In this document: positions 49,811 to 62,968 of the stretch, one piece after another
Layout: every line of letters starts with the position of its first letter
Position numbering within the stretch: the stretch's first letter is position 1
Source: Oxyruncus cristatus
Taxonomy: Eukaryota; Chordata; Aves; Passeriformes; Cotingidae
Assembly (NCBI GenBank): GCA_013399855.1
Contig: VXAY01003152.1
Span: 1-64,000 of the forward strand
Reading direction: 5' to 3'
Length of the DNA stretch: 64,000 nucleotides
Translations under genes and position numbers: made by a program
The notes under the pieces: model-generated
Told to the model about the DNA's origin: nothing
Databases searched by the model: none
The model's input: the letters and a program-made list of their open reading frames with translations, nothing else

Positions 49811-51592
49811 AAAAAATTTGTTCATCCTTTTCCTTGACCCAAAGAGCTCTTGCCTTGGGTAGGCAGAAAGTGGTCTGTAAGTGTTGATTCCTCTGTGAGG
49901 AAACTATGACCAAATTTCAGATATAGTATTTAATCTTACTTTCACTGTTCTCTTAATCTGTGATATTAGAAAACATGAAGAAAGAATAAAAAGTTGGAGG
50001 GTTGTTTGGATTATTTGAGGGAGGCTTGTTTGTTAGTTGGTTGGTTGGTATGTGTGTATGTATGTGTGTGTTTTCTAAGCTAATGATATTACTTGCACTC
50101 CAGGAAAATCACTTCACTGAACAAACCAAAAGAAAGCAACCTCTATGTTGCTAATAACTGAGGAAGCCAAAGACCTAGAATTGCTGGCTGTGCAGGTTAG
50201 AGAAGGGTCTGAAAAAATGCCTACAGACTAAACCAGACGATTTGTGCTACTCTGAGTCAGTTGGTTTCTGGACATGGGTCTGAACTATGACTTCAGGAGG
50301 GGGCTAGCCTCAGGAGTGTAGTGCAAGATACATACTGATGTAAGACAGAATGGGATTTATTCAGTATCATACAAAACCTGGTGTGGTGGATCATGAACTC
50401 TGAGCTTCGTAAGACATGTTTTTCTTTAGCATATGGGGCACCAGCATGGTTCTTTGCAAGTAGTATTAGGCCCTTTGCATTTTTTTTTTCTTACTTGTGA
50501 TTCTGCAGGGAGATTGAATGTTCTATGGTTTTGTTTCAATTAAGATATCCTTTTCCAAAACCTTTGGTAAAAGAAGAAAATTTTGTAATTCTCTGAGTTA
50601 CCCAAAAATGGTTTGGGGTATCCGTGATAAATGAAAGAATATTGTTTGTGCATATTATTACTATATTGTTGTATCTGTATGGGCCAGAGCTCCCCTTTGG
50701 TGGCTACTGGCCATGGGCTGCCACTAACTAGCTATGTCTTTCTCACTTTCTGACTTTGAAGTGTGTTTCCATGAATTCAGCATGAAAGGGAAGGACTAGT
50801 CTGAGATTGGTTTCCTGGGTGGTTTTCACCTAGTCACCTAGGTTAAATGTTCAGATGCAGATAAGGCACTCAGCTTCAAAACGTTGACGCTGCCTCCCTG
50901 TGATCCCCAGTGCGTGTGTGCATGCACATGCACATATATAGACCTTATTTCTCTTCTTTGACATACAGCGAGGAGGTGTTGTGGAGCTTCATCAGATGAA
51001 ACACACAAAGTGCTTTGAGAAGCTCCACCAAAACAGTTCAAAACACAAATTTGAGGAGATGCTTCAGTGAACTCCTGAGGATACTTTACCATGTCTTTGA
51101 GTAAAAATGAGATTTGTCAGTCCAAGAGTACTTAATTTTATCCTTTTGTTCCTCATAGCAATGACCTGCCTTTATTAGGAATTGATATACTGAATTTGTT
51201 CCTCTTCTTTATCTATTTGTGTCCACTGTGAATCTGCTTACTCCAGTCTCATTTGTTCTGGTAGACACAGGCATAGTAGAGACAATAGGGGACAAAAGAG
51301 GTACTTTTTCATTACGTGCTCCCTCAAGCATGAAACAGTGCAGTGATTGAGCCTGTACAAGTACACCCTTATACCTTCTGCTCAGCTAGGACCTAGGGCA
51401 GCATCTCTTCTCAAGCACTCTTGTTAATATTGCCCTGTTTATAAAAACAAAACAAAGAAACCCCGCCCGCCAAACAAACAAAAGACAAACTAAAAGGATT
51501 TAGGAAATTGTGCAAGCAGGGGCCTTGAACTCTGGAAGTATACAAAACATTGGATCATCTGAGTATAAAAATGATGGCTTCTGCCATCGTGC

Positions 51593-51620
51593 CACCTGGA
51601 AAATACCATCTGGAAAATAC
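51593..51620. repeat. Short tandem duplication, 14-bp unit x 2
   Basis: CACCTGGAAAATAC is followed directly by CATCTGGAAAATAC. Confidence 0.85.
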
Positions 51621-53714
51621 CAGAGAAACTTATTCGGGTGCACAGTTTAGTTTTCAGAATGTGACTAGCTCCGTTAGAGTTCTGCATCTTAAAATATTCA
51701 AAACTACACATACGGTTCAAATCCCTTCTGTTTTGGGGGTGCTCTATCTATGAGGCAGTCTCAGAATGATGAACTCTGAGACTGAAATTTTTCCTACCTG
51801 TGCCTTCCTGTCATATTTGGTTTCTCATGTTATTCTGTTTTTTTAGTCTTGATTTTTTGTGTACCAAAACTTACTTGCAAGAGATAGCATGGTCTCCAGA
51901 CTGTAGATTTCTCTGGGTAGCAGAGGCTGCCTCCTCTCCTTTCTGATTTCTCAGCATTAGGGAGAGGGACAAAGCCCTTTTTTCCTTTCCTCAGCATGCA
52001 GCCCCTCAAAGATTACCACCCAGAATACTTGTGTGCTTTGAGCGGCAGGAATAGAAATGCAGCCCAGCATGTTAAGTTTCATAGCGGCACTGGCATTTAG
52101 AACTGGAATGGACATTTAAGTGCCCACACTGTGCATATTACCACTGCCGCAGAAACAACGCTACAGACACTTCTGGCAGGATACTCTTACTCTCTGCAGC
52201 AGAAAAAAAAGAGATTGTGTAAAAAGGACAAATGAATTCCTCTGCTTCTGTGCATAGCCCACTTCTGACTTGGCAATATATTTTGACTGCTCGCTGTAAG
52301 CCGTATTATCATGCTGTCTTCAGGCAAATGCTACTTTTGCTTCTATGTAAAAATCACATGTTTAAGTACAATGTGACTATACAATTTAATAGCGTAAATG
52401 CCAGATGGCATGTGCTACTTCAGTAACTGGATGAACATCTTTCAGCTCTGTGAAACACCTAGTAGAGTTACAGTTGCTATATATGTTATAATTAACGCTT
52501 AGTGCCTGAAAATGTACTTATATAGGCACATATACAAAAAAATCATATAGATACACACAATCTAGTAAATATTAGTGTGTGTGTAGATACATATAGAGAC
52601 AGTACAGAATATTTGTGTAGGTACAGAGCAAGTGATATAGTAACAAACATATATGTGTGCAGGGGTGTAATGACAGTTCCTCGTATCACATCTATCAGGT
52701 TACAAGCAGCTAATAATTTTCTTCTTCTACTCACAGCTGAGCATTATAATGGCATATACACATAAATCAACATCAGCATGGAACATTGCCTAGCAAATAT
52801 AAATGTATGTGCATTGCAGAATGATCGGAGATTACAAAAATATATCAGAAGTCAAAAGTAGCTGCTGGAGAAATGCTATGTCTTTAGTTTATTGAGATTG
52901 TTTGGAGGATCCTAATGTACTGTCACTGAAAGAATAATTTTTCCTTTACAATCTACTTAGCAAAGATTTATTGATCCTTTTCCCCTTCATAGAGAATTAC
53001 TGATCCATTTTAGAAAATCAGATTTTCACACCTTTCATGAGAATGTGCACAGTGCAGTTCTCTAGGGATTGCCAAGGAAGTTGACTTTGACATGAAATCC
53101 CTAGGTACCGGCACACAACAGCCTATAGTCTCATCACTGATTTGTTGCACAGGGTGGTAAAATACCTTTATACATTTATAGAGAAATGATTGCACTGCAA
53201 GGACTTATTTTTCCATGCTAGTGGATGTATTCAATGTCCTGTTATTTGTGTAAACAGCACTTTTCGTGGGGGGGAGGTGGTTCTTCTCAGCCGTGATGTT
53301 ATGAACAGTAAGGTAAGATAAAAGTTGTTGAAATTCATGCAAAGCAGTACGGTACTATAGAATTTTTCAGTGTGTATAAATAACTTTCTTCAAGATATGT
53401 CTACTCTATGTCCTCATTATTGTAGTATCCCAGGTAGCTAAGCATTAGGCGTGTTATATTGAAGTATGCATCATAATGAAGGTGATTTATTATAATTAAA
53501 ACAGCATGGAGACCAGCTTTTATTAGACATATTGTTTCACAGGAGAGCTTAATAAAGAGCATTATTATTAGTTATAGATCTGTGTGAAGGATGTTGTTTA
53601 CTGAGAGTTATGTGAATATTAGTCAAAGTCTGAAGTTGCTCATTTGAGCTGTCCACTGGAGGGGGAAAAAAACCCAAAATATTCAGCACAGCAAAGAGAA
53701 GAATTTTAAGATTG

Positions 53715-53750
53715 GAGGAGAGAGAGAGAGAGAGAGACAGAGACAGAGAA
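53715..53750. repeat. (GA)n microsatellite
   Basis: GAGGAGAGAGAGAGAGAGAG followed by GACAGAGACAGAGAA. It lies about 75 bases upstream of the candidate start codon at 53826; GA tracts are frequent in 5' UTRs and promoters. Confidence 0.9.
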
Positions 53751-53837
53751 AAGGAAATGCCGAGTGCATGAAGTGTTCTCTGCAGGAGCAGTTCTAGAAT
53801 ACTTTATTACATATCTACGGAGACAATGGCATGGACC
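53751..53837 (+). other. Candidate 5' exon ending in a short coding start (unproven)
   Basis: ACAATGG at 53823-53829 is a strong Kozak context (A at -3, G at +4). After four codons (ATG GCA TGG ACC) a consensus donor GTAAGT follows at 53838-53843. The sequence upstream is purine-rich, as many vertebrate 5' UTRs are. I do not recognise the gene, and the start of the exon is not defined. It may equally be a chance match or a non-coding RNA exon. Confidence 0.25.
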
Positions 53838-54350
53838 GTAAGTAGCTCCTGTCTCTCAATATAATAATGCACATAAAGTCGGGGTCAGATTGGGTTCGCT
53901 CTGGGCTTTGATGCTGTAGAAGGTCACCAAGGGAATCGATGGACAAAAATGAGACCCGAGTTTCATGCAATCAATGAGATTTTTCTATTTAAAGTGGACA
54001 CTGCTGGGTGTGAGTCTCGGAGCTTCAAATGTGCTTTTGCTCAGCTTGAGAGAAAGATGAACTATAAATGTGTTGTTTGTTTTCATAACTGCTGACACAA
54101 GGACAGTTTATTCTGACAAACTTTATTATGAAGTTGCATGAGTTGTGAATAAATAGGCAAATTAGCAGCTGCTTTGAAAGTTAATTACACTGAGTTTTTA
54201 TTCTGTTTCTGTAGAGTTGTAATTGCCTGGCATTTAGATAAGCCTTAAAATACGATTAGAGAATTAATCAAACTGAATCATTTGGTCAAAAATCACGTGG
54301 GATTTATCTGTTCTATAAAATATACTTTCTGCTCTTAATTTCTTAGTCCT

Positions 54351-57300
54351 CTATACTCATTATAGCCAATTCTTTCATTTTTTTCTAAAATTATTCACAT
54401 TTCCACAGATGAAAACATTTTCTTACCTGCCTTTGGTTAAGAAGCTTCATTCTTCTGAGTAGCAAGTGGATACTTGCTTTGATAATTTTATCCCTAAAGA
54501 TTCCAGGCAGGTGAAAGATAATCTGTTGTTTTGCCTTTATTGTGTACAGTTATCTCTGTAGGATGAGGGAAGCAATCAGGAAGAATGTGATCAGTGAGTC
54601 TGACATGGCTGTAACACTGGCGACAGCAAATAATTGACTGATATGGAGGAAGTTTATCTCTGTCTTGAAATGGTTAAGAAATTTAAGCATGTTATAGGCC
54701 AATTTCTAATCACCAATATATACAATTTTAACTGCTTTGCAGTCAATGGAGTTGTTCCAAATTTACACTACCCTAACAGATATAGGTCCTGACACCATTT
54801 TTAATTTCAAAGCAGGTCAGTTATTGGACTGTATTTGTGACTGAGAAAGCCACTTAAATCTGGGATTTAAATGATCTGATTGTTTAGTTTTGAAAGGTAA
54901 AAAAAAAAAGCTAAATCCTCTCTCCCCAACCCCTTCCAACTATCCTCTTTCAGCAGATTGCATCCTGTGTTTTCTGAGCTTCCATTTCACAAATTGAAGT
55001 AGTCATATATTGAAGGACTGTTTATCCCACATCACTGCATAAGTAAATGCCCACCAGTGGCTATGAGGGAGGAAAGGAGGAAGCAGAAAACCCACCCCCA
55101 GCCCACTGTATGCTTCAATCTATTATGAAAAATGTCCTTTTGATGACAGTTATTAAATCAAATTATTCCATTAACTCAGTCTCCAAACAATCCCTAAACA
55201 GAGAAAGAAGGCAAGGCCTTGACAGACTTTTTCATTTAAACATCTTAAACAGAGAGTAATTGAAGTTTTGTGAGAAGGGCATTAGAAATCATAGATTTTT
55301 CTAGAGTTCAGGTCTAAATTTGTTTGCCAGAATCTGAAAAATGCCCCAAAGAAGAGTAGGTGTACAGAAGAGAACTTAAGCTTCTGTCTCAATCTAATTC
55401 CTGCTAGAAGGGTCATTTGCAATTCAAGCAGAATTTATGTTCACCTGAAATGATTTATTTGTGTTTTCATTTATGCCCTGGGTAAGAATACTTCAATTTA
55501 TATTATTTTAATTAAAAAGTGGAAAAAATCCCATCCTTCACCTCAGCTTCTTCTCTTAAGGGTACTTAGTGTTGCATTCTAGGATGTGTACATTTTCCAT
55601 CTAAGTTTTTTTGATGAAACATAGAATGTTAATGTATTAGTTGAATTTTATTTTATGAAGATATTGCCATAAAAGCCCATTATAATAAACACATTCCATT
55701 TTAAAACAGGTCTCTGGCAGTTAATGAAAAGAGTAAGCAATTACAGGTAGATAATACAAAACACAAACGAGCACAACGAGCCACCAGATTGTCTACATAA
55801 CCTAAATAAATTGGAAGGTGATGTGGAAAAGGGTTGCAGGGCTAGAAAGAAAATACCATAACATCTATAATACTTTTCTCTGGGCACACCTGAGTCCAGT
55901 ATTTCTCTTTCTTTTTGTTGGCTGCAAATATATGAAGGTAAGAAGATAAGCCATGGCACATACAAATTCAATCGTTAATTTGTAGAACAACTACCTTGTT
56001 TTAGCCAATATTGAGGTGTCTGTCTTTTTTGGACACAGGCTTGGCATGATTCTCACTGAAGAGCAACTGAGAGTTACCTTATGTGTTTTGTAGTGGACAC
56101 AATGACTGCTGACCTTTAGGATACTTCCTCTAAGTTAAGCATATGTAGCCTCTTTTGACCTCCTCAAAGAGATCAGCTGGTTTTACAGCCACCCCCAAGA
56201 GAGTCAAGCTCCCAAGTGTCCACTCTTGAAAATATTTTTGAGGCTTATGGTGAAATTCCTGCTTGCAGAATACAGAGCAGAGGGAAATAAATAGGTTTCT
56301 ATTCGAAGATTTTTTCAGAATTAAGTGGTAAATTAGTTCATGTTTCCCTGAGCAGATCTTGCATATGAGGCTAATAAAAAGGTGGTTTCCTGATTCTCTG
56401 GTTTAATGGTACTGTATATTTCATTTTATTTTATGTTTCTGAATGATTTAGAAAAAGGTTGAAGATGAACTGTGCATACAACAGCAGGAGCATATGGGCC
56501 ACAGGGAAAGAAATACAAATGATTCAAAACTGAGGAAACTGATGAGTTCAAATTAAAAATTTTGCACACTGGGAAAATATCGAATGTTGTTTAAAAGGAC
56601 TTCACCTAAATATTCACATTTAATATAATTTCCTTTTTATAGTAATTAATGAACCATCCTGAAAAGCAATTTTTTACCCTGTCCTCTCCTACCCATTTTA
56701 AAAGACTGCAAAACAGACACGTAAATTAAAGCTTCCCATGGACATGTTTAACTTCTGCAGCCAGCTTTTATTCAACATATCATCCTAGGTCTCGCTGATC
56801 TTAGCAGCATTACAAGGTTCATATTTTCACACAGATGAACCATTCATGGCAATTTCTCTAATAGATTTGACACAAACATTCTTTTCTTTGATATTGGAGA
56901 TACAAGCTTTCTGGTTTTGACCTATTTTTTTCTCCTGAACGACATATTTATTGAGGCTATTGCAAGGAGAGTCCCACTTTCCATTAATATTTCACTTCTC
57001 TGTTTCTTCCTTTTGCAGAATTTCAGGCCAACAGAGTGGCAAGAGGGTCTTGGTCAATATCAGCTTTTATACGGTTATGCATTAGTAAAAACAAACTGTT
57101 TTATTTAGAATAAGTAAATAAACGCGTAATGTTTAAATAAACACATACACGTGTGCAGTGGTTAATATGTATATATGTATCATTTTGAGTAGCTGTCTTC
57201 ATGATTCTACTGTTGTAGATCAAGAGGTAGCATTTATTGATCTGTTTATTATAAGAGAAGATTTTGATTGGTTGTCCTCATCCAGAGTGAGTTCTTTCTC

Positions 57301-60300
57301 CATCTCTCCACAGTCTCCAGTGGCACTGGTGTGGATGGCATGTAGACAAAAGATTTCTTTCTGAGAAAAGGATGTAATTGTATATGTGTATTATGGTGTT
57401 TGAATTCCAAATAATTATTCAATGCCCTTTGCTCTATCTATCTGAGTAACTTAATACACCACTTACGCTAAGAGTCTATAAACTGTTGGTAGTACCACAG
57501 ATATCTTATTTCAAGCCTCCATTCTACAGAATAAGATGATTGTAACTAATGTACTGCATGGAGTAGGAATGTCTTTTATGCCTTGTGTTTCATCAGACAA
57601 ATCTCCATCTCCTATTACCTTTTAAGTTAAATATGACAGTTTTAAGAACTCCAAGCATGCAAATCTATATTAAGAAGGCAAGAAAGTACGTAAATAACTT
57701 TGTATTTTTGATCTGTAATATATAACTGTAGGATACCTTACTGCGTATTTCCACACTAAATGTTTATTGCAATGACACAGTATTCTCAGTTTAGGTCATG
57801 AGGTAAGAATGCACTTGTATTCATCTAGATAAATAAGCTACATAGTCAGCCCTCACTGGTGCCAGATGTAAACACAGAATGTATTGTACAGGTCAGGTTT
57901 TTGGACCACAGGCAACAACTGGACAGCAGATCACTTTCTTTATGCTGTCTTATTTCTACTCCCTCCTATGGTCTAAATGGTCTCTCACATTTTATCTCTG
58001 AGTTTCTTCTACTTGTTGAATGTTCAACTTATTGAATGTTGAATGATTATCAAAAAAGAGAGGGGAACAGCCATCTACCTTTTCTCTCCCCTTTAAAAAC
58101 TGAAATGTTCACCACAGAAGCCTGGAAATGTATGAATGCCAGTACTATTCCCGAGAAGTTCTCCATTAATCAGATCTCTTGGGTTCAATAATGGACTCAA
58201 TAAGACATCTGTGTCTCTCCAGGTTACTATCTAAAAAAACTCAGACTGTCTTGAACACTTTTATAAAAGCCATCCTCCATTATTACCATGCTGTTGATTG
58301 GTTTGGGTTTTTTAGAATAACAATACTTTTCCCCCACAAATCTTTGTGTGAATGTCTTGAACTGTCCTGCAAAATGAGACTGCTAGACCAGAGTTAACTC
58401 CCTCTGGAGTTAACTGAACTAAACTAGAAAAATGTGCTTGGAGGTTTTTTCTGCCCCAAATGCATGCTTAGAACAGCGGATAAACCTCAGGCCCTGCCCT
58501 TGCAGAATTGAACCACCACATCACTTATATGGCTCCCCGAGAACCGGAGCCTGCAATGTGAGCTAAAGAGAGGTCTTTGCTTCATGCCAATTCAAGAAGA
58601 CTTCACCTAGTTTTGAGCTGCAGCCTACCTCTGGATGGCAGTACGGTCACTGTGAACAGGTCAAAGCTCCTCCAGCTTCCTCTTAGGAAGTACATATCTG
58701 ATAAACTTGTCTAGTCTTCACTCACAGTGTTGGTGTGGTTTGCCTTTACCTCAAACTTTCAAAGTTTGCCATAAGAAGTGAAACCTCAGGGTTGGAATCT
58801 CCATGCACTGATGAAGACTTACAGAAAAATTCCTTTTCATCTGCATTTTTTTTCCCAGGTTTTCTGTCCTTTTCTCCAAGTGAGTTATCAGTTACAGCTG
58901 TTCAGCATTTTGAAGGGCTTCTTTTTCTTTTTCATTTGGTGTCATTACAGCGTCTGATCCGAATGCTCTCCAAAAGTTGTTGAGAAAGTAAAGTAGGTAC
59001 TTCTCTCACACAGACTAGTTATAAGTAAGTTACTCACAGTTTATTTCTTTTGGTAGAGTTAAGTGCTATAATTTTAAATATTTTCACCTTACATAAAGAT
59101 ATTCAGTGTAGTTAATAAGTTTTCTTGAGCTACAGAGATAATGGAGGCATAGTAGTTGTAAGCGAAAAATTTTAGAGCACGTAGTTTTTTCCCTTGCCCT
59201 TGTGAGTTGCAAATGGGAATTGTCTGACAAATTTTCCCCGAGTTTTTCTCTTTGGTATTTAAAATGTACCTGATTTGTTTGAGTTTTTTCCTTGCAAATA
59301 AATGTTGCAAGCCAAAGCAATGGGATTAAAAGTAGTACAGGGAGACAAAAAATAGGACTTTGTTGTGAAATTATGTAATTGTTGTGCTCCAGGTTGAAAT
59401 TGTTCTCTAGATAATATTTATGCACATTATAGTTCTTTGCTAAAAGTATCATATCAGGGCAAACATGATATGATTCTGGTGCAGAGCAGGAATACTAAGC
59501 AAAGACAGATTTTGCTACTCTTGTATCTATGACGCCAACTGGGGTACTAAAAGGGACTCTGCTGTGCATTGTCATCAACAATGTATAAACTGTGCTCAGC
59601 TTTCTAGACTGCCTTTGCAGTCTCATTGCTTTAAATGAAATGCTGAATTACTCTTGAAGAACCCTAGTGAAGCCAAAAGGATTAGAATAGGTGTTACCAA
59701 GGTCATAACTTATATATGAGGCAGGAGGGAATCCCCTTTGATAGTGAGATCCTTGTCTGAGTCTGTGAAGACAAGGTTTAGAGGGAAAGCCAACAAATTT
59801 GTGAATTACTTTTGGAGAGGAAACTAAACACAAAACCACATGTTGTCTAACTTTTACATTCTTTGTCAGTGCAGTGTTTTAAAAATTTTCACTGGGTAAT
59901 AGAGCAAAAAGTATTTCTTTGACTCAGGGCAAGATTGAAGTGAAAGACTTTTGGTGATAGAAAATATCACAATTGTGCACTCCTGTGTTACACATTTCTT
60001 TTTCCAATAGATCTTTTTCTACTTGTCTGTTCAGAATAAGGTTGTAATGTAAGCACTTGCCTTCCTGTTTTTTTCCCCCACTCACAGTGCCCATTATATG
60101 CATTTCAGTGTCATTTTAATCCTCCTGCATAACTCTGTGGTTACCTTTGAGCAATTTGCCTGCACTGCTGTGTTCCAGCCTCACAAAATCTGATCATATA
60201 AGTGGTCCCATTGATTCCAGTATGTATACTTAGACCAGGGTTACATGCTCAGAGGACCAGTTTATATCCTTCAGATACAGATAAATGACTATCATATCTT

Positions 60301-62699
60301 AAAGCCATAATTTAACCACAGCACAAATATGGCTTTGTTTTCATCACAGCAGTTCAGTTATTCTGTCACAATAAATTTAACATATCTGGTTGGGCTTCTG
60401 TTAGTGCTTTTCAGTATGTTGTCATCTTTTCTTTAAAGACCCTTAAGGTTGTGTACAGACACTGGGTCATCTAGGAGAAAGAAATCCTATCGATGTCATG
60501 AGTCACATGGAGTGACCCCTAAAAATTGGGGTTTGAAGCCTAGTGTAAGTGTTCATTTCTGTTGTCACTTCTCTGTGTCATACATCTTCTTTGTTTGTGG
60601 TCTTCAAGATCACTTTGATATCAAAGGACATGTGTGTCTTTTGAAAGACTTACCTTTACCTGTGACAGTTGTTGTGAGGGAAAGGTGGAAACTAACGCAT
60701 TTTTATTTAACAATTTCTCTCCATAAGTGCACATTTATTCACTCTTTTTTTTTCTTTTCTGACATTTGTAAAAACAGAATAAAAAATAGGGGAAGTCTGC
60801 AGCTAGAACTTTTATTCAGAAAACAAGCCCAGTAATTTGTTCAACTGTTTGTGCTGTTAGATTGTCTGTCCACCTCCTATTATTACTCAGTCGCTCTGCA
60901 GGAATCAGGCTGGTTGAGGAGTGATGTAGAATAGGGAACAGTTCTCTGAGTAAAGGTTTGTGCATGTGGCTAACACCCTAATGTGCTGATTAATCTAAGT
61001 GGGTTATAGCACGGCCTCTCAGTAGCTTTTCTTTAACTGATGCGTGGAACATAATGCAATGTATCTTCACATTGAATATATGGCCATAGAAAACTGAAAA
61101 GAAGTCCATCTTTTTTTCTTATTATTGTAGCTTTAGATTTTTCCTCATTTTATAAACTTCTGTGCTATATAAAACTTGGTCTTAGAATATAATGAAATTG
61201 ATATTCTGTGCTTAATACTGATGGTCCTCTAAAACTGGGATTATTTCCCTTTTTTTCATCCCTTCAAGGTTTAAGGCTTATGAATTTCTAGGCTTCCCAC
61301 TGAAGAACTTGTTTTGAGCCGAACAGAAATTTCATTGCATGTGTTAGGATTTGAAGCTGAAAGACTATCTGAAGAGGGGAGTTTGAAAATGCTAGTAGAA
61401 CTGTACAAATTGTATTATTTGTGTAGAGGTTACAGTTTCTCTTTTCGGCTAGACTTTGGCAAGGTACAATAGGGAATATCTGTGTGCATATCTCGGTGCT
61501 ACAAAACTGATCTCATATTCTAGCTAAGTATCTAGTCTCAGAATATTTAGTGTTTTTGCTATTTGGACTGCACAGATGAATCAATTTTTTGTAGAAGTGT
61601 TTTGATTCTGTGTAGTAGCTGCTGGTCATCTTTTACTAATAATTCTATATGTAGGCCTGTGGGTGTATTACTTTACATTCTCTTGGAAACAAGCAAATAC
61701 ACTGTGGTAGTCACTTAAGTGGCATTATTGTGCTCCTTATGAAGATGCCCTACTTGTGAGTGCAAAATTGGTAGCACGTTCTTATGGGGGTAAAAAAGCC
61801 TTTTCCAGATTGCTGCTGCTATTGCAGTAATGGGAAAATCAAACAGGCAAAACTGTATGTGTTGTCAATGTCTACAATATAATTTCCTTGACTTACAATG
61901 TTTAAAGTGAAGGCATGATGGTAAGCTTATATAAGGCATCACACTGAAGTAATCACCCAACAACTTGATTTTATGGCCAATGAGAACATTTCAATATTCA
62001 CATGAATTCTGAGGACACTCTAGTTTGCATGAAAACACAGATATGAAAGTATGTGATTAAGCATCTAGATACTGTAGTGCTGAGAAATACTTAAATAACC
62101 CAACAAATAAATGGATTAAGTAAATGTGAGTAAATGAGAAGGCTAATCTCAATCTATGAACAAGAGTTTAATCTGAATTGCAAAAAAAAGAAAAGAAAAA
62201 AAAAAAGACCAAAAAAGAGGATAGTTTAAGTCACTGGTTTTACTTAGCCCACCTGTGGCCAGTTCAATTTATTTGGTGTTTGCCTAAGAGACTTTGCTCA
62301 TGCTTTTATTTTGCCAAGATTTCTGTTCAGCACTGTTCAGGTAATGTGTTAGGTTGGAGTCAGATGATGAAAAGGAGCCCGTGTTTGGATCCAGAAGAAG
62401 CATGTGAGCTTGGGCCATCAGGCCTGTGAGTTGAGAAGAGCTGCCTGTCCATCTGAAAAGGGAACAGAAGGAATGTCACAGATGTTTGGGGTGCTCCACT
62501 CATTTTCTGAAGTTGCAGACCTGAATCATTGTACTGGGGCTAGCTGACTGGAGATAACTTGCTTCATAACAGTATATAGGGTGCTTTGTTTTGGATGTGT
62601 GACTAAAACTGTACTGATGACACCACAGTCATCACAGAACAGTGCCTGTGCAGTGTCTCTGCTAGAGGTGGGCAAGAATTTGGGAGATGACCATCTCCC
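54351..62699. other. Unique AT-rich non-coding stretch
   Basis: No recognised gene or transposon. It holds the strong acceptor-like site at 56990-57018 discussed in the findings, short related words near 58015-58045 (TTGTTGAATG, TTATTGAATG), and a 128-codon open frame at 60449-60835 (+) without a domain. An A-rich run with G interruptions lies at 62181-62218. Confidence 0.5.
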
Positions 62700-62968
62700 T
62701 GTAAAGTCTCTCTGGAGAGACTTATAAGAGCATGGAGTGACAGAACAAGGGGAAATGGCTTAAAAACTGAAAGACAGTAGGTTTAGCTTAGATAATAGGA
62801 AAAAGTTCTTTACTGTGAGAGTGGTGAGGCACTGGAACAGGATGCCCAGAGAAGTTGTGGATGCCCCATCCCTGGAAATGTTTAAGGCCAGGTTGGATGG
62901 AGCTCTGAGCAACTTGGTGTAGATGATCTTTAATGTCGCTTCAAATCCAAATCATTCTATGGTTCGAT
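62700..62968 (+). mobile_element. CR1 LINE 3' end, sense
   Basis: The sequence gives the nucleic-acid hallmarks of CR1 3' ends: 'acaaggggaaatggcttaaa', 'gtttagcttagataatagga', 'ggcactggaacaggatgccc', 'gaagttgtggatgccccatc', 'aaggccaggttggatggagc', then 'tagatgatc' and a degenerate tail (ATTCTATGGTTCGATG). A small internal deletion in the 3' UTR is likely. Confidence 0.92.

Larger units (their letters stand above)
48786..53429. other. Unique AT-rich non-coding stretch
   Basis: I see no gene or transposon. It contains short TG-rich stretches near 50040-50075 and 50915-50940 and two short tandem repeats. Confidence 0.55.
53430..54350. other. Candidate conserved non-coding / 5' regulatory block
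   Basis: This segment has no repeats apart from one GA tract and contains several TAATTA/ATTA-rich and CAATCA-like homeodomain-type words (near 53485-53590 and 54170-54270). It surrounds the candidate first exon at 53826. The look is that of a developmental enhancer or promoter, but this is an impression from composition, not a measured conservation score. Confidence 0.3.
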
